Source: Bacteroidales bacterium
GTDB lineage: Bacteria > Bacteroidota > Bacteroidia > Bacteroidales > GCA-2748055
Assembly (NCBI GenBank): GCA_021740585.1
Contig: JAIOZM010000049.1
Span: 1 to 33,384 of the forward strand
Reading direction: 5' to 3'
Length of the DNA stretch: 33,384 nucleotides
A program made the position numbers and the translations under genes. Positions 17,028 to 25,299 of this stretch are shown in pieces; within the stretch, counting starts at the first letter, position 1, and the number at the start of each line of letters is the position of its first letter. Below the pieces are notes generated by a model. The model was not told where the DNA came from. It worked only from the letters and a program-made list of their open reading frames with translations, and did no database searches.

Positions 17028-18422
17028 ATGGAGAAGAGTAGTCAGGATCTCGTTAAACGAATATCTGTTTTGGTTAAACAAAATCAGGATCTTATAATTG
17101 AAAATGAAAGTCTGAAAAATCAGATAGGCGAAAAGAACGCGGAACTTGAAATTTATAAAAAGAACATTACCGGAGCCGGATCAGCCATTGTCGATGGTAA
17201 AATATTGCTTGAAAAAGAAACTTCCCTTCGCTTTAATATGGCTACAGTAATGTTTGCCGACATTCATGGTTTTGCCAATATCGAGGAAGGAATGGATAGC
17301 GTTCAGATAATGGACGATCTGGATGAAATTTTATTTGAATTCGACAGCATTCTGCATAAGTATAAAATTCAAAAAATTAAAACCATTGGCGATACCATTA
17401 TGGCTGCAGGAGGTGTGCCGGTTAAAAATATGACCAATCCTGTTGAAGTGGTAATGGCTGCTATTGAGATGCAAAATTTCCTTCAGAAACATAGTAATCA
17501 AAAAACATCGGGAAAGAAAATCTGGGAGTTAAAGATTGGAATTCATACAGGTCCTGTAACTGCCAGCATTAGCGGAAAGAAGAAAAAAAGCTACGATATT
17601 AAAGGCGACACGGTAAATATGGCTACCAGAATGCAGTCATATACCCGCAATGGAGATATCATTATTTCGGTTATGACCTATGAACTTATTAAAGAATTTT
17701 TTGACAGTGAATATTTCGGGAAAATGCCGGTAAAGTACAAGACTGATCTTGAGCTTTTTAAAGTTAAAACCATAGTACCTGAGTTTTCCGTAAACAAGGA
17801 GGGACTTATACCAAATAATGAGTTTGACATAAAATTCAAGCTTATTCAAATCATGGATATTCAGGAAATTATACTCGATAAACTTGAAAAAGAGCTGCCT
17901 TCTTTTCTTTATTATCACAATGTAAAACATACTGTTGATGTAGTAACGGAGGTAGAATTGATTGGCTGGGCAGAAGGGGTAAGTGATGAAGAGATTCTGT
18001 TATTAAAGACAGCCGGATTGTTTCATGATGCCGGACATACTGTGTCTTACGATGACCATGAACATCAGGGAACCCTTATGGTTAGAGCAATGCTTCCAGA
18101 GTATGGCTATTCTGAAAGTCAGATTAACAGGATTTGTGATATTATAATGGCTACAAAAATGCCTCCTCAGCCAAAAGATCTTCTGCAAAAAATTATTTGC
18201 GATGCCGATCTGGATTATTTGGGCAGAAGCGATATGATCCCAGTGTCAAATACACTTTATAAGGAACTTAAGGAACAAAATAAAATTGGTACACTGGATG
18301 ACTGGAACAAGCTTCAAATTAAGTTTATCTCGGGTCACCAATATTTTACAAAAACAGCCCGTAGTCTGAGAGAGGTAAATAAGCAACTGCAGATTGAAAG
18401 GATTAAGAGTTTGCTGGAATGA
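17028..18422 (+). CDS. Class III adenylyl cyclase fused to an HD phosphohydrolase
   Basis: 464 residues, no signal peptide or membrane helix. Residues 1-47 are a coiled coil (leucine/glutamate heptads), suiting dimerisation. The cyclase domain (~68-250) has every class III key residue: metal-binding D78 (FADIHGF) and D122 (KTIGD), adenine-selecting K118 and D190 (YDIKGD), and transition-state N197 and R201 (VNMATRM). From these it should make cAMP rather than cGMP. An HD domain follows (~290-400): H297 and H301 in YHNVKHT, H333-D334 in LFHDAGH, DDHEH (342-346) and DADLDYLG (392-399). The YHNVKH...HD arrangement recalls cyclic-nucleotide phosphodiesterases, so the protein might make and destroy the same messenger; this is inference, since many HD domains hydrolyse other phosphates. 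It is convergent with a histidine kinase. Confidence 0.92.
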   Translation: MEKSSQDLVKRISVLVKQNQDLIIENESLKNQIGEKNAELEIYKKNITGAGSAIVDGKILLEKETSLRFNMATVMFADIHGFANIEEGMDSVQIMDDLDEILFEFDSILHKYKIQKIKTIGDTIMAAGGVPVKNMTNPVEVVMAAIEMQNFLQKHSNQKTSGKKIWELKIGIHTGPVTASISGKKKKSYDIKGDTVNMATRMQSYTRNGDIIISVMTYELIKEFFDSEYFGKMPVKYKTDLELFKVKTIVPEFSVNKEGLIPNNEFDIKFKLIQIMDIQEIILDKLEKELPSFLYYHNVKHTVDVVTEVELIGWAEGVSDEEILLLKTAGLFHDAGHTVSYDDHEHQGTLMVRAMLPEYGYSESQINRICDIIMATKMPPQPKDLLQKIICDADLDYLGRSDMIPVSNTLYKELKEQNKIGTLDDWNKLQIKFISGHQYFTKTARSLREVNKQLQIERIKSLLE

Positions 18423-18423
18423 T

Positions 18424-18540
18424 GTGATAATGTGATAATGTGATAATGTGGCGGTTCCTGAGCTTGCCGAAGGATGATGTGGTAATTTGACACACTTCAT
18501 CACTTCATCACATTTCCACATTTCCACACCATCACACCAT
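18424..18540. repeat. Octamer minisatellite arms around a REP-like core
   Basis: Left arm: GTGATAAT repeated three times in phase (18424-18447), then GTGG. Right arm: three pairs of octamers in phase (18493-18540): CACTTCAT x2, CACATTTC x2, CACACCAT x2. On the minus strand these all end in GTG, matching the left arm's style, so the arms form an inverted pair. The core (18451-18476) contains GGTTCCTGAGCTTGCCGAAG, which recurs near 24029. The element fills the whole gap between two convergent genes. Confidence 0.7.
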
Positions 18541-20004
18541 CACCCCAATATCAAAATCCAAATAAAAAGTCGTTCCTTCACCCAGGGTGCTGGAATAAGA
18601 TAAATCTGCTCCCATTAGCTCTGCAAGTCCTTTTGAAATTGCCAGACCAAGTCCTGTTCCTTGAGCAAATTTTGCTTTATCCTTTTCATTTTTTGTAAAA
18701 GATTTAAATATATACTGGCGAAATTCCTCGGGGATTCCCGGCCCATTATCAGAAACGAATATTCTTAGTTTTTCTTTCTCAATTTTATATCCAAGACAAA
18801 CTTCACCTGCTGAGGAATATTTTGAAGCGTTTGTAACAAGATTGGTAATAATTTGCTCAAGCTTCACTTTGTCTGTTCTGATAATCAATTCTTCACTGTT
18901 TTCAGGGACGCTTGTTTTAAAGATGAGCTCTGTTCCCTGGAAAAACCCAATAAGGAATTTATATAAATTGTTTAAGGTATAATTAAGCTTAACTTCATTT
19001 TGATAAACTTTCATTGAATTTGACTCAATCATTGCAAATTCAATGAGATTGTTTAAAATACCCATCAAATATTCACCCCTTTCATTAATTATTTCAAGAT
19101 ACGATTTCCTTTTTTCAAGGCTTAGTTCAGTTTTATTTAAAAGAGAAGCAAATCCAAGAATACCATTCATCGGGGTCCTTATCTCATGTGAAATATTTGC
19201 CAGGAACATCGATTTAAGTTTTTCAGACTTAACGGCTTCCTCCTTGGCTTCTTCAAGTTTCTTTGTCCGCTCCAACACCCGGTACTCCAGCTGCTCATTT
19301 ATTGCCTCAATGTTCTTCTTTTCTATTGAAAGTAAATTTTTATGATAAAAATTCATTCTTAAAGTTAAATCGTAAAAGTAAGAGGAAAACATACCCATTA
19401 TATTTGCTGAAATAAGAAAGAAATTGGTAACTATTATTGAAATCGGGCTCATTTCGATAAGAAAGAATACCAAAACTTCATAACTAATAACAATTAACCA
19501 GCATGAAATTGTCGCCCACCAAAATCTTAGCTTTAAGAAGCTGTAAGCATAAATGAAAACCAGCAGTAAACCTGTATAATAGGAGGTTAGAACCATTGAA
19601 GATTGATAATCTTTGCTTAAATATATCATTGCAACTATACCCAGACCTGCGATTAAAATTAGCAGGCTTACCAAGGGCACAAAGATTTTTCTAGCTATGT
19701 TAAAATAGGAAATAATAAAACAGAAAATTGCAAAGGGTATTACGATTAAAAACCTGATAATCAAAAAGGGTTTGATCATTTCCGGAATAAGATATTTGTC
19801 CAAAATTCCAAAAATGGCGTAAAGTAAAATGGCTAAGAGTATTGAATAGCGAAAGTGAGTTAATATGCTGTCATTATATTCCTTACGAAAAACCTTTTCA
19901 AGATTCTCTTCAAACTTTAAGGTAAGGAGGTTTATTCTGAAACCCTCAGGAATCCCTTTGAATTTGAGCTTGAGTAGAGACTTAAATACGAATTGTTTAA
20001 CCAT
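18532..20004 (-). CDS. Orphan membrane histidine kinase
   Basis: 490 residues. The N-terminus carries about six hydrophobic helices between residues 52 and 207 with no recognisable periplasmic sensor domain, then a coiled coil (~225-262). HisKA has the phospho-accepting H273 in ISHEIRTPMNGILGF. HATPase_c spans ~370-488, with the N box NLVTNASKYS, the G1 box DNGPGIPEEF, and G2 GTGLGLAISKGL. It autophosphorylates and should pass phosphate to a response regulator, but none is encoded nearby and no receiver domain is fused. The input may be sensed in the membrane. Its last four codons (GVMV) and its stop codon are made of the octamer repeat at 18493-18540, so the natural C-terminus was probably changed by repeat expansion. 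Confidence 0.93.
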   Translation of the reverse strand: MVKQFVFKSLLKLKFKGIPEGFRINLLTLKFEENLEKVFRKEYNDSILTHFRYSILLAILLYAIFGILDKYLIPEMIKPFLIIRFLIVIPFAIFCFIISYFNIARKIFVPLVSLLILIAGLGIVAMIYLSKDYQSSMVLTSYYTGLLLVFIYAYSFLKLRFWWATISCWLIVISYEVLVFFLIEMSPISIIVTNFFLISANIMGMFSSYFYDLTLRMNFYHKNLLSIEKKNIEAINEQLEYRVLERTKKLEEAKEEAVKSEKLKSMFLANISHEIRTPMNGILGFASLLNKTELSLEKRKSYLEIINERGEYLMGILNNLIEFAMIESNSMKVYQNEVKLNYTLNNLYKFLIGFFQGTELIFKTSVPENSEELIIRTDKVKLEQIITNLVTNASKYSSAGEVCLGYKIEKEKLRIFVSDNGPGIPEEFRQYIFKSFTKNEKDKAKFAQGTGLGLAISKGLAELMGADLSYSSTLGEGTTFYLDFDIGVMV

Positions 20005-20020
20005 TGTTTTTTAAAAAACA
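20005..20020. repeat. 16-bp perfect palindrome at the kinase start codon
   Basis: TGTTTTTTAAAAAACA directly abuts the ATG of the kinase (20002-20004, minus). In mRNA it would form a weak AU hairpin over the leader; it could equally be a binding site or an AT-rich coincidence. Confidence 0.35.
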
Positions 20021-20110
20021 GGTATACGTAACAAATTAAAAAAAGTTATTATCAATTAACAGCTGTATTTATTTTCTTATTGAGCCTTTAAACTGATTTA
20101 TTTAACCATA

Positions 20111-21223
20111 TTAAACTTTTAGGTAAATATTTTTCTTATGTAAAAAATAAAGGAAGAGCCAACTTACAGTCAGATACATAGTTGCCATCCAGAATCCATA
20201 ATTTACATTGGCTATCGATTGAAAGAAGTGTGAAAAGAAGTAATGTGATGTTGAATTGAAATCTATCATCCCTGCCTGAGCTAAATAAATAGTAATTGGA
20301 TTTAAGCCGATAACCATAAATGGATATGCCCACCAACGTATCCTCCAGATATCAAGGATGAGATAGAAGAAGGAAAGAAAAACCAAACTTATTCCTCCGG
20401 TGAGGAAAACAAAAGAGCTTGTCCAAAGATTTTTATTTATAGGGAAATTCAGATTCCATAAATAAGCAAGCCCAATGAAAGCAACCCCGGCTCCCAACAT
20501 ATAATAGAATTTTTTGTACTGGCTTAGGTGTTTTTCTTTTGATTTTAAGAAATGACCTGTAAGCATCCCCATAAGTGCCGTCGACACCGCCGGGATGGTG
20601 GAGAACAATCCTTCGGGATCATGGGTTCCCAGATAGAGTCTGCCGGGGACAAGAATCTGATCGATATAGGCAGCGAGACTACCGTCAACCGTCAGCACTC
20701 CGGCTCCAAATCCAGGAACAGGTACTAGCATCATCAACCCCCAGTAAACAATCAGGAGACCAATAAACCAAATGCCTTGCCAGAGTATTTTTGCATTCAT
20801 AACTATTATAGCAGCAAACATCCAGGCCAGGCCAATCCGTCCCAGTACACTGGCAAACCTTAAGTCGGAAAAGTCCTTTGTAAAAAAACCATTATAAACA
20901 ATCCCCAGCAGAACAAGTACAACACCCCGTTGAATAATATGACGGTAAATCCTTTTTTCAGTATGTCCTTTTTTTCTTCTGCCGGCAAGAGAAAAGGGAA
21001 AGCTTACTCCTGCAATAAAGAGAAACAGAGGGAAAATTAAATCAAACATCTGGAATCCATTCCATACAGCATGTTCGGTCTGTAAACTTATCCAATCTAT
21101 AAAAGATGAATCTGTTGTTTTTGCAAGTGCATTAAATATTGCTGCGCCACCGGCAATCCAAAACATATCAAATCCACGGAGGGCATCCAGGGAATATAAT
21201 CTTTCGTTGCTTTGTTTTGTCAT
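20111..21223 (-). CDS. DUF5009 / heparan-alpha-glucosaminide acetyltransferase-like membrane protein
   Basis: 370 residues, about ten membrane helices. The N-terminal LYSLDALRGFDMFWI (~9-23) is the signature of the DUF5009/DUF1624 acyltransferase group related to human HGSNAT and bacterial NagX. Further conserved segments are FQMFDLIFPLFLFIAGVSFP (~57-76), the basic loop with RHIIQRG, RIGLAW, and SALMGMLTG-like sequence after FSTIPAVS (~209-225). The family is thought to transfer acetyl groups across or at the membrane to sugars; the substrate here is unknown. It is divergent from a GH3 glycosidase (169-base gap), an arrangement that suggests both belong to glycan use. A minus-strand AAGGAGG at about 21251-21257 lies too far from the start to be its ribosome-binding site. 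Confidence 0.85.
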   Translation of the reverse strand: MTKQSNERLYSLDALRGFDMFWIAGGAAIFNALAKTTDSSFIDWISLQTEHAVWNGFQMFDLIFPLFLFIAGVSFPFSLAGRRKKGHTEKRIYRHIIQRGVVLVLLGIVYNGFFTKDFSDLRFASVLGRIGLAWMFAAIIVMNAKILWQGIWFIGLLIVYWGLMMLVPVPGFGAGVLTVDGSLAAYIDQILVPGRLYLGTHDPEGLFSTIPAVSTALMGMLTGHFLKSKEKHLSQYKKFYYMLGAGVAFIGLAYLWNLNFPINKNLWTSSFVFLTGGISLVFLSFFYLILDIWRIRWWAYPFMVIGLNPITIYLAQAGMIDFNSTSHYFFSHFFQSIANVNYGFWMATMYLTVSWLFLYFLHKKNIYLKV

Positions 21224-21392
21224 GATACCATGATTTTATGTAAAATAATTCCTCCTTATTGAAAACATACATTCAAAAGTGAATAAAAAAGTTGAATTTA
21301 TGTATTATAATCTTAATTTTCTCAGGATATTGAATAAATTTATAAGCTGAAAATAGAGAAGAAATCATTTAAAAATATAAAATCCACTTGCA

Positions 21393-23999
21393 ATGAAAAA
21401 AGTCCTGTTATTACTATCAGTAGCTATCGCTTTAATGTCTTGTAATCAGAAGCTTGTTTATGAATTTCCCTTTCAAAACCCTGAATTACCATTAGAAGAG
21501 AGAGTTGAAGATATGCTCGGAAGAATGACTCTTCAGGAAAAAATTAGTCAGTTGAACTATGAATCGGCAGAAGTCGAAAATCTTGGAATACCTCAATATA
21601 ACTGGTGGAATGAATGTTTGCATGGTGTGGCCCGAAGCGGGATCGCCACCGTTTACCCTCAGGCAATTGGTTTAGCCGCCAGTTGGGATAAAGATATACT
21701 TCACCGGGTAGCAACTGCGATCTCTGATGAAGGCAGAGCCAAGTATCACGACTTTATTTCGAAAGATAAAAGAGGGATTTATCAGGGAATTACTTTCTGG
21801 ACACCAAATATAAATATTTTCAGAGATCCAAGATGGGGAAGGGGAATGGAGACCTACGGGGAATGTCCTTACCTGACCGGAGAGATGGCAGTTCAGTTTA
21901 TTGAAGGAATACAGGGAGATAATCCTGATTATTATAAAGCGATTGCTACCGCAAAACATTTTGCCGTACATAATGGCCCTGAATCATCCCGACATTATTT
22001 TGATGCCAGAGTTACGGAAAATGATCTGAGAAATACATACCTCCCTGCTTTCGAGAAAGCCGTTAAAAAAGCAAGTGTTGCTTCGGTTATGTGTGCCTAT
22101 AACCGATTTGAGGGCGAACCATGTTGCGGGAGTTCTCTTTTACTTCAGAATATTTTACGGGATGAGTGGGGATTTAAAGGCTATGTTGTTTCCGATTGCT
22201 GGGCTTTAGTCGATTTCTATGAAAAAGGACATCATGAGGTTGTAGAAACTGCTGCGGAAGCTGCTGCGCTCGCCTTTAAAAGAGGCACAGATGTAAATTG
22301 CGGATCTGTTTCGCCGTCGTTGGTGGAATCTGTAGAACAGGGATTAATTACAGAAGCTGAATTGGACGTTGCCGTGAGACGCTTACTTACCGCCAGATTT
22401 AAAATGGGCATGTTCGATCCCGATGAAATGGTTCCCTATTCTAAAATACCCTATTCTGTTGTCGACAGCAAAGAGAATCAGGCACTTGCGCTTGAAGCAG
22501 CACGTAAATCAATGGTCTTGTTGAAAAATGACCAGAACATTCTCCCCCTTGATAAGGAAATTAAAAAGATTGCTGTTATTGGCCCAAATTCTAACGATCC
22601 TGAAGTAATGATGGCCAACTACAACGGTATTCCATCGAATCCGGTTAGTCCGCTTCAGGGAATAATAAACAAATTACCCAATGCTGAAATTCTATATTCC
22701 TTGGGCTGTGAACATGCAGAGAACCTGCCTACTTTCGAAGTTATTCCAACATCAGTGCTATTCACCGATGAAAGTCTTAAAGAGCACGGATTGAAAGGAG
22801 AGTATTTCGATAACAGTAAGTTTGAAGGAGAATCACTTCATTCATCAGTTGATTCGATTGTCGATTTTTATTGGTGGGATAAGGCTCCCTACGGGGATCT
22901 TGATGCTGACAATTTCTCAGCAAGATGGACAGGTGTGCTTGTTCCGCCGGTAACAGGAAAGTATGCCATCGGAGGTGAAGGTTTTTATTCTTTTGAAGTG
23001 AAACTGGATGGGAAAACAGTGGGGAGAAATGAAAATATTCACCATTCTTTGAAGAGTTATGAATTTGTTGAATTAAAGGCAGGGAAGTCGTATAAAGTTG
23101 AAGTAGATTTTTATGATATTCATGGTGATGCCAATGTAAGCTTATTATGGTCGGTGCCCAGAAAAGATTATGAAGCAGAAGCCATTGCCATGGCAAAAGA
23201 AGCCGAGGTAGTTGTTATGTTTATGGGATTGTCGCCCAGACTTGAGGGCGAGGAAATGAAAGTAAGGGTTCCGGGTTTTGATGGTGGTGACAGGGTGAGG
23301 ATTGATTTACCCGATTTTCAGCAGGACTTTATTAAGAAAATATATGCTATTGGAAAACCTACCGTACTGGTTATGTTAAACGGAAGCGCCGTGGCCATTA
23401 ACTGGGAAAATGAGAATCTTCCAGCCATTGTTGAAGCCTGGTATCCAGGACAGGCAGCTGGAACCGCTATAGCTGACGTATTGTTTGGTGATTATAATCC
23501 TGCCGGCAGACTTCCTCTCACGTTTTACAAGGACGTAAAAGATATTCCTGAATTTGAGAATTACAATATGGATGGTTTTACTTACAGGTATTTCAAAGGA
23601 GAGCCTTTGTATCATTTCGGATATGGATTAAGCTATACCAGTTTTGATTATACCGAAATGCAACTGGAATCATCTGTCCTCGAGGAAGGAGGAAGCGTCA
23701 CGGTAAGCGTTAAAGTGAGCAACAGTGGTAAATTAGCCGGCGATGAAGTGGTTCAGATGTATATCAGGGATGTGGACTCCAAAGAACCTCGTCCGGTAAA
23801 AGATCTGAGAGGATTTGACAGGTTCAGACTCGAGCCCGGTGAATCGCGCGTGGTAAGTTTTGAAATTAACGAAGAACTTCTGGCCTATTGGAACAGCGAA
23901 TCGCATTCCTACAAACCAACCAAAGGAATGTATGAGATTATGATAGGTTCATCATCGAGGGACGAGGATTTGACGAAAGTGGAGTTGATGCTTAGGTGA
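21393..23999 (+). CDS. GH3 glycosidase lipoprotein with PA14 insert (beta-xylosidase/beta-glucosidase type)
   Basis: 868 residues. Lipoprotein signal with C17 in ALMSC. The GH3 N-domain (~30-345) shows YNWWNECLHGVARSG (69-83), FWTPNINIFRDPRWGRG (135-151), KHFAVHNG (188-195) and the nucleophile D268 in VVSDCW. The GH3 C-domain (~370-450 and 595-745) is split by a PA14 carbohydrate-binding-like domain (~460-590, LKGEYFDNSKFEG onward). A fibronectin III-like domain closes it (~780-865, DEVVQMYIRDV then GFDRFRLEPGES). The WNECLHGVARSG motif is typical of the beta-xylosidase branch, so xylo-oligosaccharides are plausible substrates, but GH3 specificity cannot be fixed from motifs. It is probably periplasmic or surface-anchored. 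Divergent from the DUF5009 protein. Confidence 0.95.
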   Translation: MKKVLLLLSVAIALMSCNQKLVYEFPFQNPELPLEERVEDMLGRMTLQEKISQLNYESAEVENLGIPQYNWWNECLHGVARSGIATVYPQAIGLAASWDKDILHRVATAISDEGRAKYHDFISKDKRGIYQGITFWTPNINIFRDPRWGRGMETYGECPYLTGEMAVQFIEGIQGDNPDYYKAIATAKHFAVHNGPESSRHYFDARVTENDLRNTYLPAFEKAVKKASVASVMCAYNRFEGEPCCGSSLLLQNILRDEWGFKGYVVSDCWALVDFYEKGHHEVVETAAEAAALAFKRGTDVNCGSVSPSLVESVEQGLITEAELDVAVRRLLTARFKMGMFDPDEMVPYSKIPYSVVDSKENQALALEAARKSMVLLKNDQNILPLDKEIKKIAVIGPNSNDPEVMMANYNGIPSNPVSPLQGIINKLPNAEILYSLGCEHAENLPTFEVIPTSVLFTDESLKEHGLKGEYFDNSKFEGESLHSSVDSIVDFYWWDKAPYGDLDADNFSARWTGVLVPPVTGKYAIGGEGFYSFEVKLDGKTVGRNENIHHSLKSYEFVELKAGKSYKVEVDFYDIHGDANVSLLWSVPRKDYEAEAIAMAKEAEVVVMFMGLSPRLEGEEMKVRVPGFDGGDRVRIDLPDFQQDFIKKIYAIGKPTVLVMLNGSAVAINWENENLPAIVEAWYPGQAAGTAIADVLFGDYNPAGRLPLTFYKDVKDIPEFENYNMDGFTYRYFKGEPLYHFGYGLSYTSFDYTEMQLESSVLEEGGSVTVSVKVSNSGKLAGDEVVQMYIRDVDSKEPRPVKDLRGFDRFRLEPGESRVVSFEINEELLAYWNSESHSYKPTKGMYEIMIGSSSRDEDLTKVELMLR

Positions 24000-24011
24000 T
24001 TTGGTAGTGTA

Positions 24012-24080
24012 GCGGTTCCTTAGCCTGAGGTTCCTGAGCTAGCCGAAGGAGTCGAAGGAGTCGAAGGGCCGAAGGATGAT
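24012..24080. repeat. REP-like repeat cluster after the GH3 gene
   Basis: GCGGTTCCT at 24012-24020 is followed by a second GGTTCCTGAGCTAGCCGAAG starting at 24029 (19 of 20 bases match the unit starting at 18453), then tandem GGAGTCGAA units and GCCGAAGGATGATG. It looks like nested or decayed copies of the same unit. Confidence 0.6.
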
Positions 24081-24113
24081 GTTGAGACCCACGGCCGTGG
24101 GTCTGTACGAGCC
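24081..24113. repeat. Dispersed 33-bp repeat, copy 2, with an 18-bp palindrome
   Basis: GACCCACGGCCGTGGGTC (24086-24103) is a perfect palindrome. The 33-base unit matches 13688-13720 at 26 positions. No T-run follows, so it is not a standard terminator. Confidence 0.55.
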
Positions 24114-24271
24114 GGATTGATACAAAGAAATGATTGTAAGGTTCTTGAGCAAAGACGAAATGAAGAGCTAAGAATTTCAAAAATATTTTTTGGTGATATG
24201 GAAACCACTAATTTATTCAAAAAGGAAGGTAAATAGAATTATATTAATTAAATTTGTCATTCATAAATAAT

Positions 24272-24345
24272 CGGGGTGTGGCGCAGTTGGCTAGCGTACT
24301 TGCATGGGGTGCAAGGGGTCGTGTGTTCGAGTCACATCACCCCGA
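24272..24345 (+). tRNA. tRNA-Pro (anticodon GGG)
   Basis: 74 bases folding as a full cloverleaf: acceptor stem CGGGGTG (24272-24278) with CACCCCG (24338-24344), discriminator A at 24345; D stem GCGC/GCGT; anticodon stem CTTGC/GCAAG with loop ATGGGGT, giving anticodon GGG; T arm GTGTG TTCGAGT CACAT. The 3' CCA is not encoded (the genome reads CTA) and would be added afterwards. It decodes CCC/CCU proline codons. Confidence 0.96.
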
Positions 24346-24357
24346 CTAAAACAGAAG

Positions 24358-24388
24358 CCTGAGGTGTTATTACCTCAGGTTTTTTTTT
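24358..24388 (+). terminator. tRNA-Pro terminator
   Basis: Perfect 8-bp stem CCTGAGGT (24358-24365) / ACCTCAGG (24372-24379) with a 6-base loop and a nine-T run. Confidence 0.9.
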
Positions 24389-24545
24389 ATTTAGCAGTTG
24401 GATGGTGCATCCCCACATATTGTGTCTAAAGAGTCGGAAGTTCGAACTGAAGAGCTACTAAGAGCACACGAGTGAGTTAGCTGCAAATTGAACGCAACCC
24501 TGACTACTCATAAAACATCTATTAGATAATATTGATTTTATAAAA

Positions 24546-25049
24546 ATGTCTGTGAAAAAAATTATCTTCTTAGCATTAATAACTCTATTTTTTGCAGGAT
24601 GCGAAAAAGAGGAAGAAAAGGATTTAAATTTTCTGTCAATTGAACTCATGACTGAAGATAATCCTTCAGTTTTTACAAAGACAATAATCCTTTTTGAAGA
24701 TAGTGACTATCTGATTAAAACGAATTTGGACAATTACATTAACTCATATCCATTTGACGTTTTATTTGGTTATGATGTTATAAAAGAAAAAGTAATTCTG
24801 GATTCAGAGAATCAAGACACTTTATTAATGACTGATTATCTGTTTCATGCCAAGGATAGCACTTATATATTGGCATATCACCTGGAGAATGGTTGCTGTC
24901 TGATTTTTGATAAAAATGACAATAAAATTATATCGAAAATTAAAATGGACGAATGGGGTTTTAGTCCAGCTCCTCTTGCTGGTGCCGGTGGTAGAAGATT
25001 TTATATAAAGAATGAATTGTTTTTAGAAACAACTGATTGGATTAGTTAG
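24546..25049 (+). CDS. Small lipoprotein of unknown function
   Basis: 167 residues. The lipoprotein signal peptide has lipobox FFAGC (C19), followed at once by the acidic stretch EKEEEKD. An acidic patch just after the cysteine is the kind of signal that sends lipoproteins to the cell surface in Bacteroidota (described in Capnocytophaga and Bacteroides); applying it here is inference. The rest is a small beta-rich domain (SIELMTEDN, YLIKTNLDNYINSYPF, YILAYHLENGCCLIF with adjacent cysteines at ~118-119) that I do not recognise. It is the first gene of a pocket of small unknown genes behind tRNA-Pro. Confidence 0.75.
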   Translation: MSVKKIIFLALITLFFAGCEKEEEKDLNFLSIELMTEDNPSVFTKTIILFEDSDYLIKTNLDNYINSYPFDVLFGYDVIKEKVILDSENQDTLLMTDYLFHAKDSTYILAYHLENGCCLIFDKNDNKIISKIKMDEWGFSPAPLAGAGGRRFYIKNELFLETTDWIS

Positions 25050-25299
25050 AAAACAATCAACAGCTAACAGGTTGTCATAAAACATATTTGGCTCTGCAGT
25101 TATTGGAGCTTTCTGCCACGCATAAACTTTCTGCAACAGAGGAAACAAACGCCTCCCGCTTTCCAAAAGCTATCTCATTGATGAACCCTTCTGAACGAGT
25201 AATAGTTCCACCCGACAAAAACAGAAACTTGAGTAAAATTATATACCCGATTTTATGGTTACTTAGTCAAAGCCTTACGTCTAAATTCAAAATACTGAG
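25050..25299. other. Gap with weak coding-like frames on both strands
   Basis: 250 bases between two small genes. A plus-strand frame is open from about 25088 (TTG) to 25303. A minus-strand frame is also open over much of the same stretch (about 25076-25240). Neither has a good start. It may be a decayed gene end or a dispersed intergenic element; I cannot tell which. Confidence 0.35.

Noticed and set aside
18424..18540. Short regular repeats considered as a CRISPR array
   Set aside because: Units are 8 bases and contiguous with no spacers; this is a minisatellite.
24272..24345. tRNA-Pro as an attachment site of an integrated island
   Set aside because: No direct repeat of the tRNA 3' end was found downstream within the window and no integrase gene is present.
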